Position numbers and translations under genes: made by a program. Shown here in pieces: positions 53,674 to 62,239 of a DNA stretch of 64,000 nt (position 1 is its first letter; the number at the start of each line of letters is the position of its first letter). The notes under the pieces were generated by a model that saw nothing but the letters and a program-made list of their open reading frames with translations, ran no database searches and was not told the DNA's origin. Source of the stretch: Tateyamaria pelophila (GTDB taxonomy: Bacteria > Pseudomonadota > Alphaproteobacteria > Rhodobacterales > Rhodobacteraceae); NCBI RefSeq assembly GCF_019966495.1, contig NZ_JAIMIA010000015.1:1-64000 (forward strand). Direction: 5' to 3'.

Positions 53674-53750
53674 TAAAGTACCGGGTGTCTAGACCGTATT
53701 TGCCGAATGATACCAATACAGCGCCAACAGGCAAGGGTGTAAAGATCACC

Positions 53751-54185
53751 CTAGCCGTAGGCACGTCTGTTGAGCGCGGCACTGCCCATGACCATGTCGG
53801 TCAGACCTTGCCCGCGGGCGGATGTCGCCATCAATACGATCGAAATGAGTTGCAGCGGTGCGACGGCCCAGCTGATCATGTATCCCAAGGTATGCAGGAA
53901 CGCGCCGGACAGATCCAGCCGGGCACCGGACGCGTCGCGGATCTCGATCGCCATCAACCGCATACCCCAGGTCGCCGAACCCGTTGCCAGCGTGATCGTG
54001 CGGTAGGCAAAGCTGACGACGGCATAGAGACCGACGAAGAAGAACAGCGCAACAAAGGCAGTGAAGGGAACAATGATCATGGACATCAGCAGGATCACCA
54101 CTGTGTCTATGAGCCATGCAAACAATCGCTTGCTGGCTACATCCTTGTAGAATTGCGGCTGTGTGACGGGGTCGGCGAGGTTCAT
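53751..54185 (-). CDS. RDD family membrane protein
   Basis: 144 residues. The start of the RDD domain is KRLFAWLIDTVVILLMSMII (the R and D of the name), followed by two more helices (TAFVALFFFVGLYAVVSFAY and LGYMISWAVAPLQLISIVLM). GSATWGMRLMAIEIRDASGA is the conserved loop, and GLTDMVMGSAALNRR the C-terminal end. Proposed roles in the family include transport or membrane stress; not assigned here. It probably forms a unit with the DUF2852 gene 60 bp upstream. Confidence 0.88.
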   Translation of the reverse strand: MNLADPVTQPQFYKDVASKRLFAWLIDTVVILLMSMIIVPFTAFVALFFFVGLYAVVSFAYRTITLATGSATWGMRLMAIEIRDASGARLDLSGAFLHTLGYMISWAVAPLQLISIVLMATSARGQGLTDMVMGSAALNRRAYG

Positions 54186-54245
54186 TGAGAGGGCTCCGGG
54201 AGCAATAGTGATGGCCCCGGAAACCCGGGGCCACAGGAGGGTAGA

Positions 54246-54653
54246 TCAGTCTTCGGATTTGGCGGCTGTCGCGCGTTCGTCCATGAATTGGTCAAACTCG
54301 GACTTGTCCTTGGCTTCGCGCAGACGCTCAAGAAACGCCTCAAAACTGTGTTGCTCTTCTTCCAGACGGCGCAGTGTGTCGGCCTTGTAGCTGTCGAAGG
54401 CGGCGTTGCCGGTTGACCGCATCGAGGTCATGTGACGCCCCATGGTGCGGGTGCTGCAGGATTTTGAAAACATGCGTTTGCTCCAGATCATGTAGAACAG
54501 AAGGGCCAGCCCGACGGGCCAGAAGAAGATGAAGCCGAGAACCATGGCCGCGATCCAGGCACCTTTGCCCTTGTCGTCGAGCCAATGTTCAGCCTTGGAA
54601 AACCAGCCACGAGCATTGTGCTGTGTCGGGGCAGTTTGGGACATGGACGTCAT
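54246..54653 (-). CDS. DUF2852 domain-containing protein
   Basis: 135 residues. One membrane helix (GAWIAAMVLGFIFFWPVGLA, LLFYMIWSKRMF) then a charged, coiled-coil-like C-terminus (DSYKADTLRRLEEEQHSFEA, FLERLREAKDKSEFDQFMDE). This layout is DUF2852, an alphaproteobacterial family of unknown function. Start at 54653 has AAAGG at proper spacing; ATG 54644 has none. Two 19-bp palindromes of the same type lie upstream. Confidence 0.85.
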   Translation of the reverse strand: MTSMSQTAPTQHNARGWFSKAEHWLDDKGKGAWIAAMVLGFIFFWPVGLALLFYMIWSKRMFSKSCSTRTMGRHMTSMRSTGNAAFDSYKADTLRRLEEEQHSFEAFLERLREAKDKSEFDQFMDERATAAKSED

Positions 54654-54703
54654 TTCTGAACCTTTCAGTTGGGTGGGGTGTCGTGCCCCGGTGAAGATTG
54701 CGT

Positions 54704-54780
54704 ATGTGAAGCTGTTTCACATTACCTAGATTGGCATTGCAGGCGCAGACTGCAAGAGTAGATGTGAATGTATTTTACAT
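54704..54780 (-). promoter_or_regulatory. Two ATGTGAA-N5-TTCACAT palindromes upstream of the DUF2852 gene
   Basis: Site 1, 54704-54722: ATGTGAA-gctgt-TTCACAT (perfect 7-bp arms). Site 2, 54762-54780: ATGTGAA-tgtat-TTTACAT (one mismatch). Same 7-5-7 geometry, centres 58 bp apart, followed by an AT-rich tract with a further TTTAC-ataaa-GTAAA. They look like paired operators for one dimeric regulator. Confidence 0.5.
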
Positions 54781-55013
54781 AAAGTAAATTTTACAAACAA
54801 AAACAATAAATTAGATATCAAAAAATAACTGACTGAGGGCCGGTGTGCCATTGGCTCGGCGATAAAATCCGTCCGAGTCGTTCAGATGCGATCACGACAT
54901 CCGCGCGTGCACTGCAGCAAATCTGTTCGGCTTGATTGCCCGTTTTGGGGTTCATCGTGGCAGGCGCGCCTGTTGCACGCGAAGCTCAAGCAGAGTGTGA
55001 AGCTACAGGTTGG
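54781..55013. other. AT-rich spacer
   Basis: The left half (54781-54830) is strongly AT-rich, in contrast to the surrounding genes. A 45-codon minus-strand frame (MNPKTGNQAEQICC start, ~54950) has no ribosome site or family resemblance. No other gene is supported. Confidence 0.4.
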
Positions 55014-55166
55014 TCACCTGTGAATCAACATGGCCACATCGTCTATTTCCGTCGAGCCAGGAGCGAAAAGCAGGTTTACCAGCGAGCAGATCAAGATCAC
55101 CCAAAGCACCGACCCAAGAAGAAAACTTGGGAAAATCCACCAGCCGTTGGGAAAATTGCGAAACAT
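55014..55166 (-). CDS. Small membrane protein, hypothetical (50 aa)
   Basis: A 50-residue frame: MFRNFPNGWWIFPSFLLGSV, then LWVILICSLVNLLFAPG and an acidic tail TEIDDVAMLIHR. One strong membrane helix (about residues 10-34) with a short charged N-terminus and an aromatic-rich interface, quite unlike random translation. No clear Shine-Dalgarno is visible; a TATAGAGT stretch about 10 nt upstream may be a promoter -10, so the transcript could have little or no leader. Function and family unknown to me. It stands divergent from glnE. Confidence 0.55.
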   Translation of the reverse strand: MFRNFPNGWWIFPSFLLGSVLWVILICSLVNLLFAPGSTEIDDVAMLIHR

Positions 55167-55316
55167 GAGCGCACACTCTATACCAATTTATCGCTCAAAT
55201 CATCGCACATTTTGCGTGCGTGCCCATGAGGAACTTACAGCAAACCAACCATGCCGCGATTGATTTAAGGTCACAAGGGGCATTGACGCCGCCTGTGCGG
55301 GCTTTGATGTTAAGAT

Positions 55317-58082
55317 ATGAGTTTTGCCCATAATCTGACCAAAATGCCGCGTGCTTTCGACCCCGAACGGGGAAAGGAAGCGGTTGATCTTGTCCCGGGA
55401 CTAGCGGGCGAACTGCGCACGCTTGTGGTCGGTGCCGCGGGGTGCAGCCCGTACCTTGGCGGATTGATCCAGCGCGAGGCCGCCTGGTTGCCAGCCGCAA
55501 TGGACGCCCCGGATCAGGCGTTGGCAGAGATACTGACACCACCGGACCCGGACGTATCAGACCTGAAGTCGGTGCTGCGCCAGGCGAAGCGTCGGGCTGC
55601 ACTTTTGATTGGCCTTGCTGATCTCGGCGGCGTCTGGAGCCTTGAGCAGGTGACTACGGCTTTGACGCAACTGGCAGACATGGCCTGCCAGACGGCGCTG
55701 TCTGCAGGATTGGCGACGCAGGTCAAACGCGGCAAACTGCCGTCCCGTGACGTTGGTCTGGTCGTTCTGGCCATGGGAAAGATGGGCGCCTTTGAACTCA
55801 ACTATTCCTCAGACATCGATCTGATCTGCCTCTTTGACGAAACCCAGCATGATCCGGATGATTTCATGACCATCCGCAAGGCCTGCATCAAGGCGGTGCA
55901 GGATATGTGCGCCACGCTCAGCGATCTGACGGGCGACGGATATGTCTTTCGGACCGATCTGCGCTTGCGGCCTGATCCGGCGGTGACGCCGGTGGTGCTG
56001 TCGATGGGGGCGGCGGAACGCTATTATGAAAGCCTGGGCCGGACATGGGAACGGGCCGCCTTCATCAAGGCGCGCGCCTGTGCCGGGGATATCGTTGCAG
56101 GCGAAGCGTTTTTGAAAGAGCTCAGCCCCTTTGTGTGGCGTCGGCATCTGGACTTTGCCGCGGTACAGGACGCCCACGACATGCGCCTTGCCATTCGTGC
56201 CCATAAAGGCACCGGCGGGCCGATCACGCTGCCCGGGCACAATATGAAACTGGGGCGCGGTGGCATTCGCGAGATCGAGTTTTTCACCCAGACCCGACAG
56301 TTGATTGCAGGTGGGCGCGATGCCAGTCTGCGGGTGCGCGGTACGGTGCCAGGGTTGCATCGGCTGGCCGAAAAAGGCTGGGTCGCACATGGTCTCGCGA
56401 CCAAGCTCAGCGATCACTACCGGTTTGCCCGCACGGTCGAACACCGGGTTCAGATGGTGCGCGACGCTCAGACCCATACCCTGCCCAATAGCGATGCAGG
56501 GTTCGAACGGCTCGCCGCCATGATGGGCACCGAACGCGCACCGCTTGAAGCGGAGCTAAAGGCGCGTCTGGCCGAGGTACATACCGAAACCGAAGGCTTC
56601 TTTGCCCCCGGATCGACCGAAGCCGCTCCGGAATGTGCCGATATCGATCTGGCCATGCAGGCCCGATGGCGCAGCTATCCGGCCTTGCGCAGCGCAAGGG
56701 GGGCGGCCCTGTTCGACCGGATCGAGCCGATGCTGCTGGCGCGTTTGGCCGAGACCGCAAAACCCGCCGAAGCGCTCGCGGCATTTGACGGTTTCCTGTC
56801 CGGTCTGCCGGCGGGCGTACAGTTGTTTTCGCTGTTCGAGGCCAATCCCACGCTGGTGGACTTGTTGGTTGATATCGTCGGAACATCCCCCGCCTTGGCC
56901 CAGTATCTATCGCGCAACGCAGGCGTGCTGGATGGGGTGATCGGGGGAAGTTTCTTTGCACCTTGGCCGGGGCAAAAGACCCTCCAAGGGGATGCAAGCC
57001 AGATCATGACAGCGCAGACGGATTACGAAGCCAAACTCGACGCGATCCGGATCTGGGCCAGGGAGTGGCATTTCCGGATCGGCGTGCACCACCTGCGCGG
57101 CTTGATTTCCGCCTCCGAGGCTGGCGAACAGTATTCCGATCTGGCCCGCGCCGCCTTGTCGGCCTTGTGGCCCGATGTGCAGGCACAGTTCGGACAACGG
57201 TATGGTCCGCCGCCGGGGCGGGGCGCTGTGATCCTCGGGATGGGCAGTTTGGGGGCTGGTCTGTTGACCTCGCATTCCGATCTGGACCTGATCGTGATCT
57301 ATGACCCGCTGGATGCCGAACAGTCCGATGGCCCGCGCCCTTTGTCGACGCGTCCCTATTATGCGCGGCTGACACAGGCGCTGATCACGGCGGTTACAAC
57401 CCAGACCGCCCATGGACGGCTCTATGAGGCGGACATGCGGTTGCGTCCGTCGGGAAATCAGGGGCCGGTCGCCACAAGCTGGGCCTCGTTCCGGAGCTAT
57501 CAGGAAAACGATGCGTGGTTGTGGGAGCATCTTGCCCTGAGCCGCGCCACCTGTATCGCGGGGCCTGCGCCGTTGGCGCATGATATCGAGGCTTTTCGCC
57601 AAGAGATCATCGCGCGTCCGCGCGATGCCCGTACCGTTCTGTCGGGCCTGCGCGACATGAGGGCACGGATCGCGGCAGCGAAATCCCCACAAGGGATTTG
57701 GGATGCGAAACTGGGGCCGGGCCGCTTGCAGGATATCGAGCTTTTGGCGCAGGCTGGTCTGTTGCTGAAGGGGTCTGCCGCACGTGATGTTGAAACCGGC
57801 CTTGAGGGTGCTGTCGCTACGGGACTGTTGAACGCCGCAGATGCGCAGACACTGACGGAAACCTACGCCATGATGTTCCAGGTGCAGATGGCATCGCGAT
57901 TGCTCACGATCGGGCCAGTGGACCCACAAAACGTGGGCACAGGTGGACAGGCGATTTTGTTGCGCGCCGTCAGCGCGGACAGCATGGATGAGGCGGAGGC
58001 ACGTCTGCAAAAGATGGCAACGGCGTCGGACGCGATCATCAGCGTGGCTGTGGGCGCAACAGATGAGAGCGACGGGGCATGA
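55317..58082 (+). CDS. glnE: Bifunctional glutamine synthetase adenylyltransferase/deadenylase
   Basis: 921 residues. Two nucleotidyltransferase halves: LAMGKMGAFELNYSSDIDLI (about 160-180, deadenylylation) and LGMGSLGAGLLTSHSDLDLI (about 640-660, adenylylation), each followed by a GlnD-type helical domain (LGRGGIREIEFFTQTRQLIA; LGPGRLQDIELLAQAGLLLK). It adjusts glutamine synthetase activity with the PII system in nitrogen control. Overlaps the next gene by 4 bp. Confidence 0.96.
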   Translation: MSFAHNLTKMPRAFDPERGKEAVDLVPGLAGELRTLVVGAAGCSPYLGGLIQREAAWLPAAMDAPDQALAEILTPPDPDVSDLKSVLRQAKRRAALLIGLADLGGVWSLEQVTTALTQLADMACQTALSAGLATQVKRGKLPSRDVGLVVLAMGKMGAFELNYSSDIDLICLFDETQHDPDDFMTIRKACIKAVQDMCATLSDLTGDGYVFRTDLRLRPDPAVTPVVLSMGAAERYYESLGRTWERAAFIKARACAGDIVAGEAFLKELSPFVWRRHLDFAAVQDAHDMRLAIRAHKGTGGPITLPGHNMKLGRGGIREIEFFTQTRQLIAGGRDASLRVRGTVPGLHRLAEKGWVAHGLATKLSDHYRFARTVEHRVQMVRDAQTHTLPNSDAGFERLAAMMGTERAPLEAELKARLAEVHTETEGFFAPGSTEAAPECADIDLAMQARWRSYPALRSARGAALFDRIEPMLLARLAETAKPAEALAAFDGFLSGLPAGVQLFSLFEANPTLVDLLVDIVGTSPALAQYLSRNAGVLDGVIGGSFFAPWPGQKTLQGDASQIMTAQTDYEAKLDAIRIWAREWHFRIGVHHLRGLISASEAGEQYSDLARAALSALWPDVQAQFGQRYGPPPGRGAVILGMGSLGAGLLTSHSDLDLIVIYDPLDAEQSDGPRPLSTRPYYARLTQALITAVTTQTAHGRLYEADMRLRPSGNQGPVATSWASFRSYQENDAWLWEHLALSRATCIAGPAPLAHDIEAFRQEIIARPRDARTVLSGLRDMRARIAAAKSPQGIWDAKLGPGRLQDIELLAQAGLLLKGSAARDVETGLEGAVATGLLNAADAQTLTETYAMMFQVQMASRLLTIGPVDPQNVGTGGQAILLRAVSADSMDEAEARLQKMATASDAIISVAVGATDESDGA

Positions 58083-58357
58083 TCCGCAAAGGGGACGCAG
58101 ACGATCCGAAAGGTCTGATCTTCGAGGCCTATCGCATCGAGGGTATTTCCAAGCCGGAGTGCCGCACGATCTTTCTGGATTGGGCGCTGAGCCTGCCCGA
58201 TGGGCGGGACGCGGTTGAAACCGTTGCGACATTGCTGACCCGCTACAGCGCGGATCACGCGGATCATCCGATGACCGAGGTGTTGCAAGAAGGGCGGGAC
58301 CGCATGAGGAAACCCCGCCGCCGGGGCGGCTGGCGGTCGCGCCAAAGGCCCAATTGA
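58079..58357 (+). CDS. Small conserved hypothetical protein coupled to glnE (92 aa)
   Basis: 92 residues, ATG overlapping the glnE stop (ATGA). Helical core DDPKGLIFEAYRIEGISKPE, CRTIFLDWALSLPDGRDAVE, then a strongly basic tail (RMRKPRRRGGWRSRQRP). Similar small proteins follow glnE in Rhodobacterales (by recollection). Function unknown; the basic tail hints at nucleic-acid or membrane contact. Confidence 0.75.
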   Translation: MIRKGDADDPKGLIFEAYRIEGISKPECRTIFLDWALSLPDGRDAVETVATLLTRYSADHADHPMTEVLQEGRDRMRKPRRRGGWRSRQRPN

Positions 58358-58507
58358 TTGGTTGCCTCTCATGATTGCATTGTCGGCGCACTCCGGTTGG
58401 GTCGACGCAAATCGCACGGGTTTCAGAACGCGAATTCGGCGCGCCTGCTTGCCGGGCACCAAATCTGATCTTTCGCAGGGGCGCCGAACGCACTAGAGGG
58501 GGACGCT

Positions 58508-59722
58508 ATGACAGAGCCCCTTTCGTCGTCTGATGACGCCCGCCCCCATGTTCGTATGCGCCCCAAGACCGATGCGCGCCGCATTCGCCACGGATTTCCG
58601 TGGTGCTATGCCAACGAGATCGTAACCGACAGGCGCACCAAGGCGCTTGCGCCGGGAACACTGGCCGTTTTGGAGGACGAAAACCGCAATCCGCTTGGAT
58701 TGGCCGCCGTCAATCCTGCATCAAAAATCATCGCGCGCATGATCGATACCGATCCTGAGGCGCAGGTGGATCATGCGTGGTTCTCGGACCGTTTGCGACG
58801 GGCGCTGGCCCTGCGGGATCGGTTGTTCGATGCGCCGTTCTATCGATTGGTACACGCCGAAGCGGATGGATTGCCAGGCGTCGTGATCGACCGTTTTGGC
58901 GACACGCTGGTTATCCAGCCTAATGCAGCCTGGGCCGATTTGCGCATCGATCTGCTGGCCGCAGCAGCGGCAGAGGTGACAGGCGCGCAGTGCGTGATCA
59001 AGAACGCCAGCGGGCGCGCCCGTAGCCTTGAAGGCCTCGACGATGTCAGTGCGGTTGTGCTGGGCACCGCGCCGCTTGGCCCTGTCGCGGTACCAATGAA
59101 CGGTGCCACCTATATGGCCGACCTGATGGGCGGCCAGAAAACCGGCCTCTACTACGACCAGCGGCCCAATCACGCCTTTGCCAAGACACTTGCGGACGGT
59201 GCGCGGGTCCTGGACGTGTTCTCGCATGTGGGTGGATTTGGCCTTGCGGCACTGGCCGGCGGGGCGGCCTCAGCGCTCTGTGTAGATGGATCTGCCCCCG
59301 CTCTGGAGCTGGCCGCGCAAGGGGCCGCTGCGATGGAGGCGACTGACCGTTTCGAGGCGCGGCAAGGCGATGCATTCGATGTGCTGACAAGTTTGGGCGA
59401 AGAGGGCGCGCAGTTCGATCTGGTGATCTGTGATCCGCCGGCTTTTGCACCTGCGCGGCCCGCATTGGATGCGGGGCTCAGGGCCTATGAACGTGTGGCG
59501 CGGTTGTCTGCTGCGCTGGTGGCTGAGGGTGGCATTCTGGTGCTGTGCAGCTGTTCTCATGCCGCAGACCTCGAGAAATTTCGCGGAGCCTGCCTGCGCG
59601 GCATCGGACGGGCAGGGCGCCGCCCCGCTTTGATCCAAACCAGCTTTGCCGGTCCCGACCATCCACTGTTGCCGCAACTTGCAGAAAGCGGATATCTCAA
59701 GGCGCTGTTTTTCCGCCTATGA
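58508..59722 (+). CDS. Class I SAM-dependent rRNA methyltransferase, RlmI family
   Basis: 404 residues. PUA-like N-terminus (MRPKTDARRIRHGFPWCYAN), linker domain with LVHAEADGLPGVVIDRFGDT, and the methyltransferase fold: TGLYYDQRPNHAF, RVLDVFSHVGGFGLAALAGG (SAM-binding), LVICDPPAFAP (motif IV), LCSCSHAADLEKF with the catalytic Cys. E. coli RlmI methylates C1962 of 23S rRNA; substrate here inferred. Overlaps the PIN gene by 4 bp. Confidence 0.9.
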   Translation: MTEPLSSSDDARPHVRMRPKTDARRIRHGFPWCYANEIVTDRRTKALAPGTLAVLEDENRNPLGLAAVNPASKIIARMIDTDPEAQVDHAWFSDRLRRALALRDRLFDAPFYRLVHAEADGLPGVVIDRFGDTLVIQPNAAWADLRIDLLAAAAAEVTGAQCVIKNASGRARSLEGLDDVSAVVLGTAPLGPVAVPMNGATYMADLMGGQKTGLYYDQRPNHAFAKTLADGARVLDVFSHVGGFGLAALAGGAASALCVDGSAPALELAAQGAAAMEATDRFEARQGDAFDVLTSLGEEGAQFDLVICDPPAFAPARPALDAGLRAYERVARLSAALVAEGGILVLCSCSHAADLEKFRGACLRGIGRAGRRPALIQTSFAGPDHPLLPQLAESGYLKALFFRL

Positions 59723-60264
59723 AAATTCTGATCGATGCGAATGTGCTGTATCCCACGGTGATGCGCGAAGTGGTCTTGGGCGTGGCACGGGCCGGGCTGT
59801 TCGAGCCGCAATGGTCGACGCGTATTCTCGAGGAATGGGCCCGCGCCGCGGCCCGTCTGGGACCAGAGGCCGAAGCACAGGCCCGCAGCGAGATCGTGAT
59901 GCTGAACGCCGCCTGGCCCAAGGCCGAAATACGGTATCCGCCAGAGCTTGAGGCGCGGCTTTGGTTGCCTGATCCCAACGATGTACATGTTCTGGCTGCG
60001 GCGATTGCCGGGTCATCCGACGCCATCATGACAGCAAACGCCAAGGATTTTCCGCGCAACATTTTGACCGAAGAAGGGGTGTTGCGGGTCGATCCCGATG
60101 GCTACTTGCAAGGTTGCGCCGAGGCCAATCCTGACCGTGTCGTTCCAGTGGCCGAAGCCGTACTGGACGAAGCACGACGCCTGTCAGGCGAAGACTGGAC
60201 CATGCGCAAGCTGATGAAAAAGGCCCGTTTGCCCCGGTTCGGCAAAGCGATCGAACGCGCCTGA
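59719..60264 (+). CDS. PIN domain-containing protein (RSP_2648-like)
   Basis: 181 residues. PIN-fold start MKILIDANVLYPTVMREVVL with the first Asp, a middle acidic site (ILEEWARAAAR), and the C-terminal pair LPDPNDVHVLAAAIAGSSDA and IMTANAKDFPR. The acidic residues for Mg2+-dependent RNA cleavage appear present. No antitoxin gene is adjacent and the gene is coupled to an rRNA methyltransferase, which argues for an RNA-processing role over a toxin-antitoxin one (inference). ATG overlaps the methyltransferase stop. Confidence 0.82.
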   Translation: MKILIDANVLYPTVMREVVLGVARAGLFEPQWSTRILEEWARAAARLGPEAEAQARSEIVMLNAAWPKAEIRYPPELEARLWLPDPNDVHVLAAAIAGSSDAIMTANAKDFPRNILTEEGVLRVDPDGYLQGCAEANPDRVVPVAEAVLDEARRLSGEDWTMRKLMKKARLPRFGKAIERA

Positions 60265-60266
60265 GG

Positions 60267-60956
60267 TCACGGCGCAACCTGCCATTTTTCGCGCAGATCC
60301 TTCAGCGCCTGCACCCTGTCGTGAGTCATCGGGTGGCTGAGAAGCCATGCGGGTGCCTTGCCCGCATTGGATTGGGTCAGGGCTTCGAGCTTTTCAAACA
60401 GGGCAATTTGCGGTTCGATCCCGATGCCCGCCTTGGTCAAAAGAGCAGCGGCGTAGGCGTCCGCCTCATATTCGTCGCCGCGCGACAGCCGGGCGGCCAG
60501 CAACGAGGCCAAACCATTGGCAATCAAAACGCCCACACCGGGAATGAAGCGTGACAGAACCATCGCAAGCGCGGTGCGCAAGGCGTTCTGGCTGGAGAAA
60601 TCGATCATCCGGCGGCGGCTGTGACCGAGGGCCACATGCCCCAATTCATGGGCGATAACGCTGGCCATTTCAGCCGCGGACACAGCGCCCTCTTTGAATT
60701 TGTTGTAGAAACCACGCGTGATGAAAATCCGCCCGTCCGGGGCTGCCAGCCCGTTCACGGGCTCGATTTCATAGATATAGACTCTGACGCGGTCGATCTC
60801 GAGCGCACCGGCCAACTGGTCGCACATCTGCCGCAGCATCGGGTCCATCAGCTCGGTCGATTTCTCGTCCAGTTCGCGCGCAGTGCGCCACATGGAAAAG
60901 CGGAACATCGCCAGACCATACAGCAGTGCCAGAAGGATCGGTGTAAACTTGATCAT
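60267..60956 (-). CDS. M48 family metalloprotease
   Basis: 229 residues. N-terminal membrane anchor (KFTPILLALLYGLAMFRFSM). Zinc site HELGH in ASVIAHELGHVALGHSRRRM, third ligand Glu in LSRGDEYEADAYAAALLTKA. The end VLSHPMTHDRVQALKDL-like motif (SHPMTHDR) is typical. Relatives (HtpX, BepA, LoiP) degrade or assemble membrane proteins; the location is probably periplasmic or inner membrane. Convergent with the PIN gene (2-bp gap). Confidence 0.9.
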   Translation of the reverse strand: MIKFTPILLALLYGLAMFRFSMWRTARELDEKSTELMDPMLRQMCDQLAGALEIDRVRVYIYEIEPVNGLAAPDGRIFITRGFYNKFKEGAVSAAEMASVIAHELGHVALGHSRRRMIDFSSQNALRTALAMVLSRFIPGVGVLIANGLASLLAARLSRGDEYEADAYAAALLTKAGIGIEPQIALFEKLEALTQSNAGKAPAWLLSHPMTHDRVQALKDLREKWQVAP

Positions 60957-61028
60957 GTGATTGATATGGGGCGGGAAGGGCGGTTGGGCAAGCGTGATTG
61001 GCGCGAGAGTTTCCGGAACATTGAAAGA

Positions 61029-62192
61029 TCAGGTGGTCCAGCGGACAGGAACGCGCGTTGGTCCGCGAAAGGCCCAGCCTGCAAAAGGCGCATCGCCTGC
61101 GAGGGTCAAATCGGGCAATTGGTCAAAGAGCATCGGCAGCGCACAGCCTGCGATAAGGGTGCGGGACGCGGCAGCACCTGCGCAAAAATGCGGTCCGGCA
61201 CCAAAGGGAATGGCAGGCCCCGTGTCGCGGCTGATGTCGAACATGTCCGGGTCCGTGAAATGCCGTGGGTCGCGGCAGGCCGCGCCAAACATGAAAAAGA
61301 TCAGGTCTTCGGCCTTGAAGGTAACGCCGCACGCGTCGCCATCTTGCGCGACCCGTCTTGGCGACATGCCAATAGGGGCGATGAGCCGCGTGTATTCATT
61401 GAAGGCAGCGGACCAATCGGCTTGCCCGTTCTCGATCTTGGCCCGTTGGTCCGGATGCGCAAGTAGTGCCCAGGCCGTGCCGGCGATCGCATCGCGCGGT
61501 TCGTTCTGACCGCCGCCGATGATGACCCGCACATTGCCTGCAATGGCGTCGACCGACAGACCCGCCTGATCCAGCACGGAGATGATGGACAGATCAGGAT
61601 GTGCGCGCAGATGCGGCAATCGTTCTGTGATGAGGGCCAGCACTTGCGCCGCAGCCGCATGCCCCCGCGCATCAACGTCAGCATCCGCCTGATAATTCGC
61701 AGCCGCATCCAGCATCGCCTGACTGGCGGCGTCCATGTCCGCCGCCTCCATATTGGTCAGACCCGTCATCACGCGCAGCGCGTCGGCAGAGACCGGCATC
61801 GCGTAATCGGTCACAAGATCGCATTGGCCCAATGGCTTGAGACGGTTTATATGCCCCTGCACGATATCGCGAAACTGCGGGGCCAGCACATCGCGGACGG
61901 TGCGCGGGCTGAGAGCAGGAAACAGAGCTTTACGCTCGGCCATATGCGCGGCGCCGTCCTTGCGCATCATATTCGGCCCCATCACCCTAGTCAAAAGACC
62001 GTTGGGCTGATGGCTGGAAAACATCTCGATCCGCTTTTCCTGCACGAAGATGTCGTCGCGCCGGGTAAACAACGTCGCGCCCAGTTCAGGCACGAAACAC
62101 ACGGGTGTGTCGGCCTGCATTTCGGCAAAGGTGGGGTAGGGATCGGCATGAAAGGCCGCAGGATCAATATGGACGACCGGCGCGTTGGACAT
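61029..62192 (-). CDS. Cytochrome P450
   Basis: 387 residues from ATG 62192. I-helix RVIIGGGQNEPRDAIAGTAW (GGGQNE in place of AGxDT, as in several bacterial P450s), K-helix ExxR in FNEYTRLIAP, heme-binding loop IPFGAGPHFCAGAAASRTL with the cysteine ligand. A soluble bacterial class I enzyme that needs ferredoxin and reductase from elsewhere. Substrate unknown. No ferredoxin gene beside it. It lies 48 bp after the VWA gene on the same strand. Confidence 0.93.
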   Translation of the reverse strand: MSNAPVVHIDPAAFHADPYPTFAEMQADTPVCFVPELGATLFTRRDDIFVQEKRIEMFSSHQPNGLLTRVMGPNMMRKDGAAHMAERKALFPALSPRTVRDVLAPQFRDIVQGHINRLKPLGQCDLVTDYAMPVSADALRVMTGLTNMEAADMDAASQAMLDAAANYQADADVDARGHAAAAQVLALITERLPHLRAHPDLSIISVLDQAGLSVDAIAGNVRVIIGGGQNEPRDAIAGTAWALLAHPDQRAKIENGQADWSAAFNEYTRLIAPIGMSPRRVAQDGDACGVTFKAEDLIFFMFGAACRDPRHFTDPDMFDISRDTGPAIPFGAGPHFCAGAAASRTLIAGCALPMLFDQLPDLTLAGDAPFAGWAFRGPTRVPVRWTT

Positions 62193-62239
62193 GAATCGAC
62201 TGTGCGCGCAAATACCGTTTCGAGCAAGCCGCCACCGAC

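Noticed and set aside
54936-55263. Plus-strand frames of 77-97 aa upstream of glnE
   Set aside because: Low complexity, no ribosome site, and opposite to the more convincing small membrane protein.
59719-60264. PIN protein as a toxin of a VapBC module
   Set aside because: No antitoxin gene lies next to it; it is translationally coupled to an rRNA methyltransferase instead.
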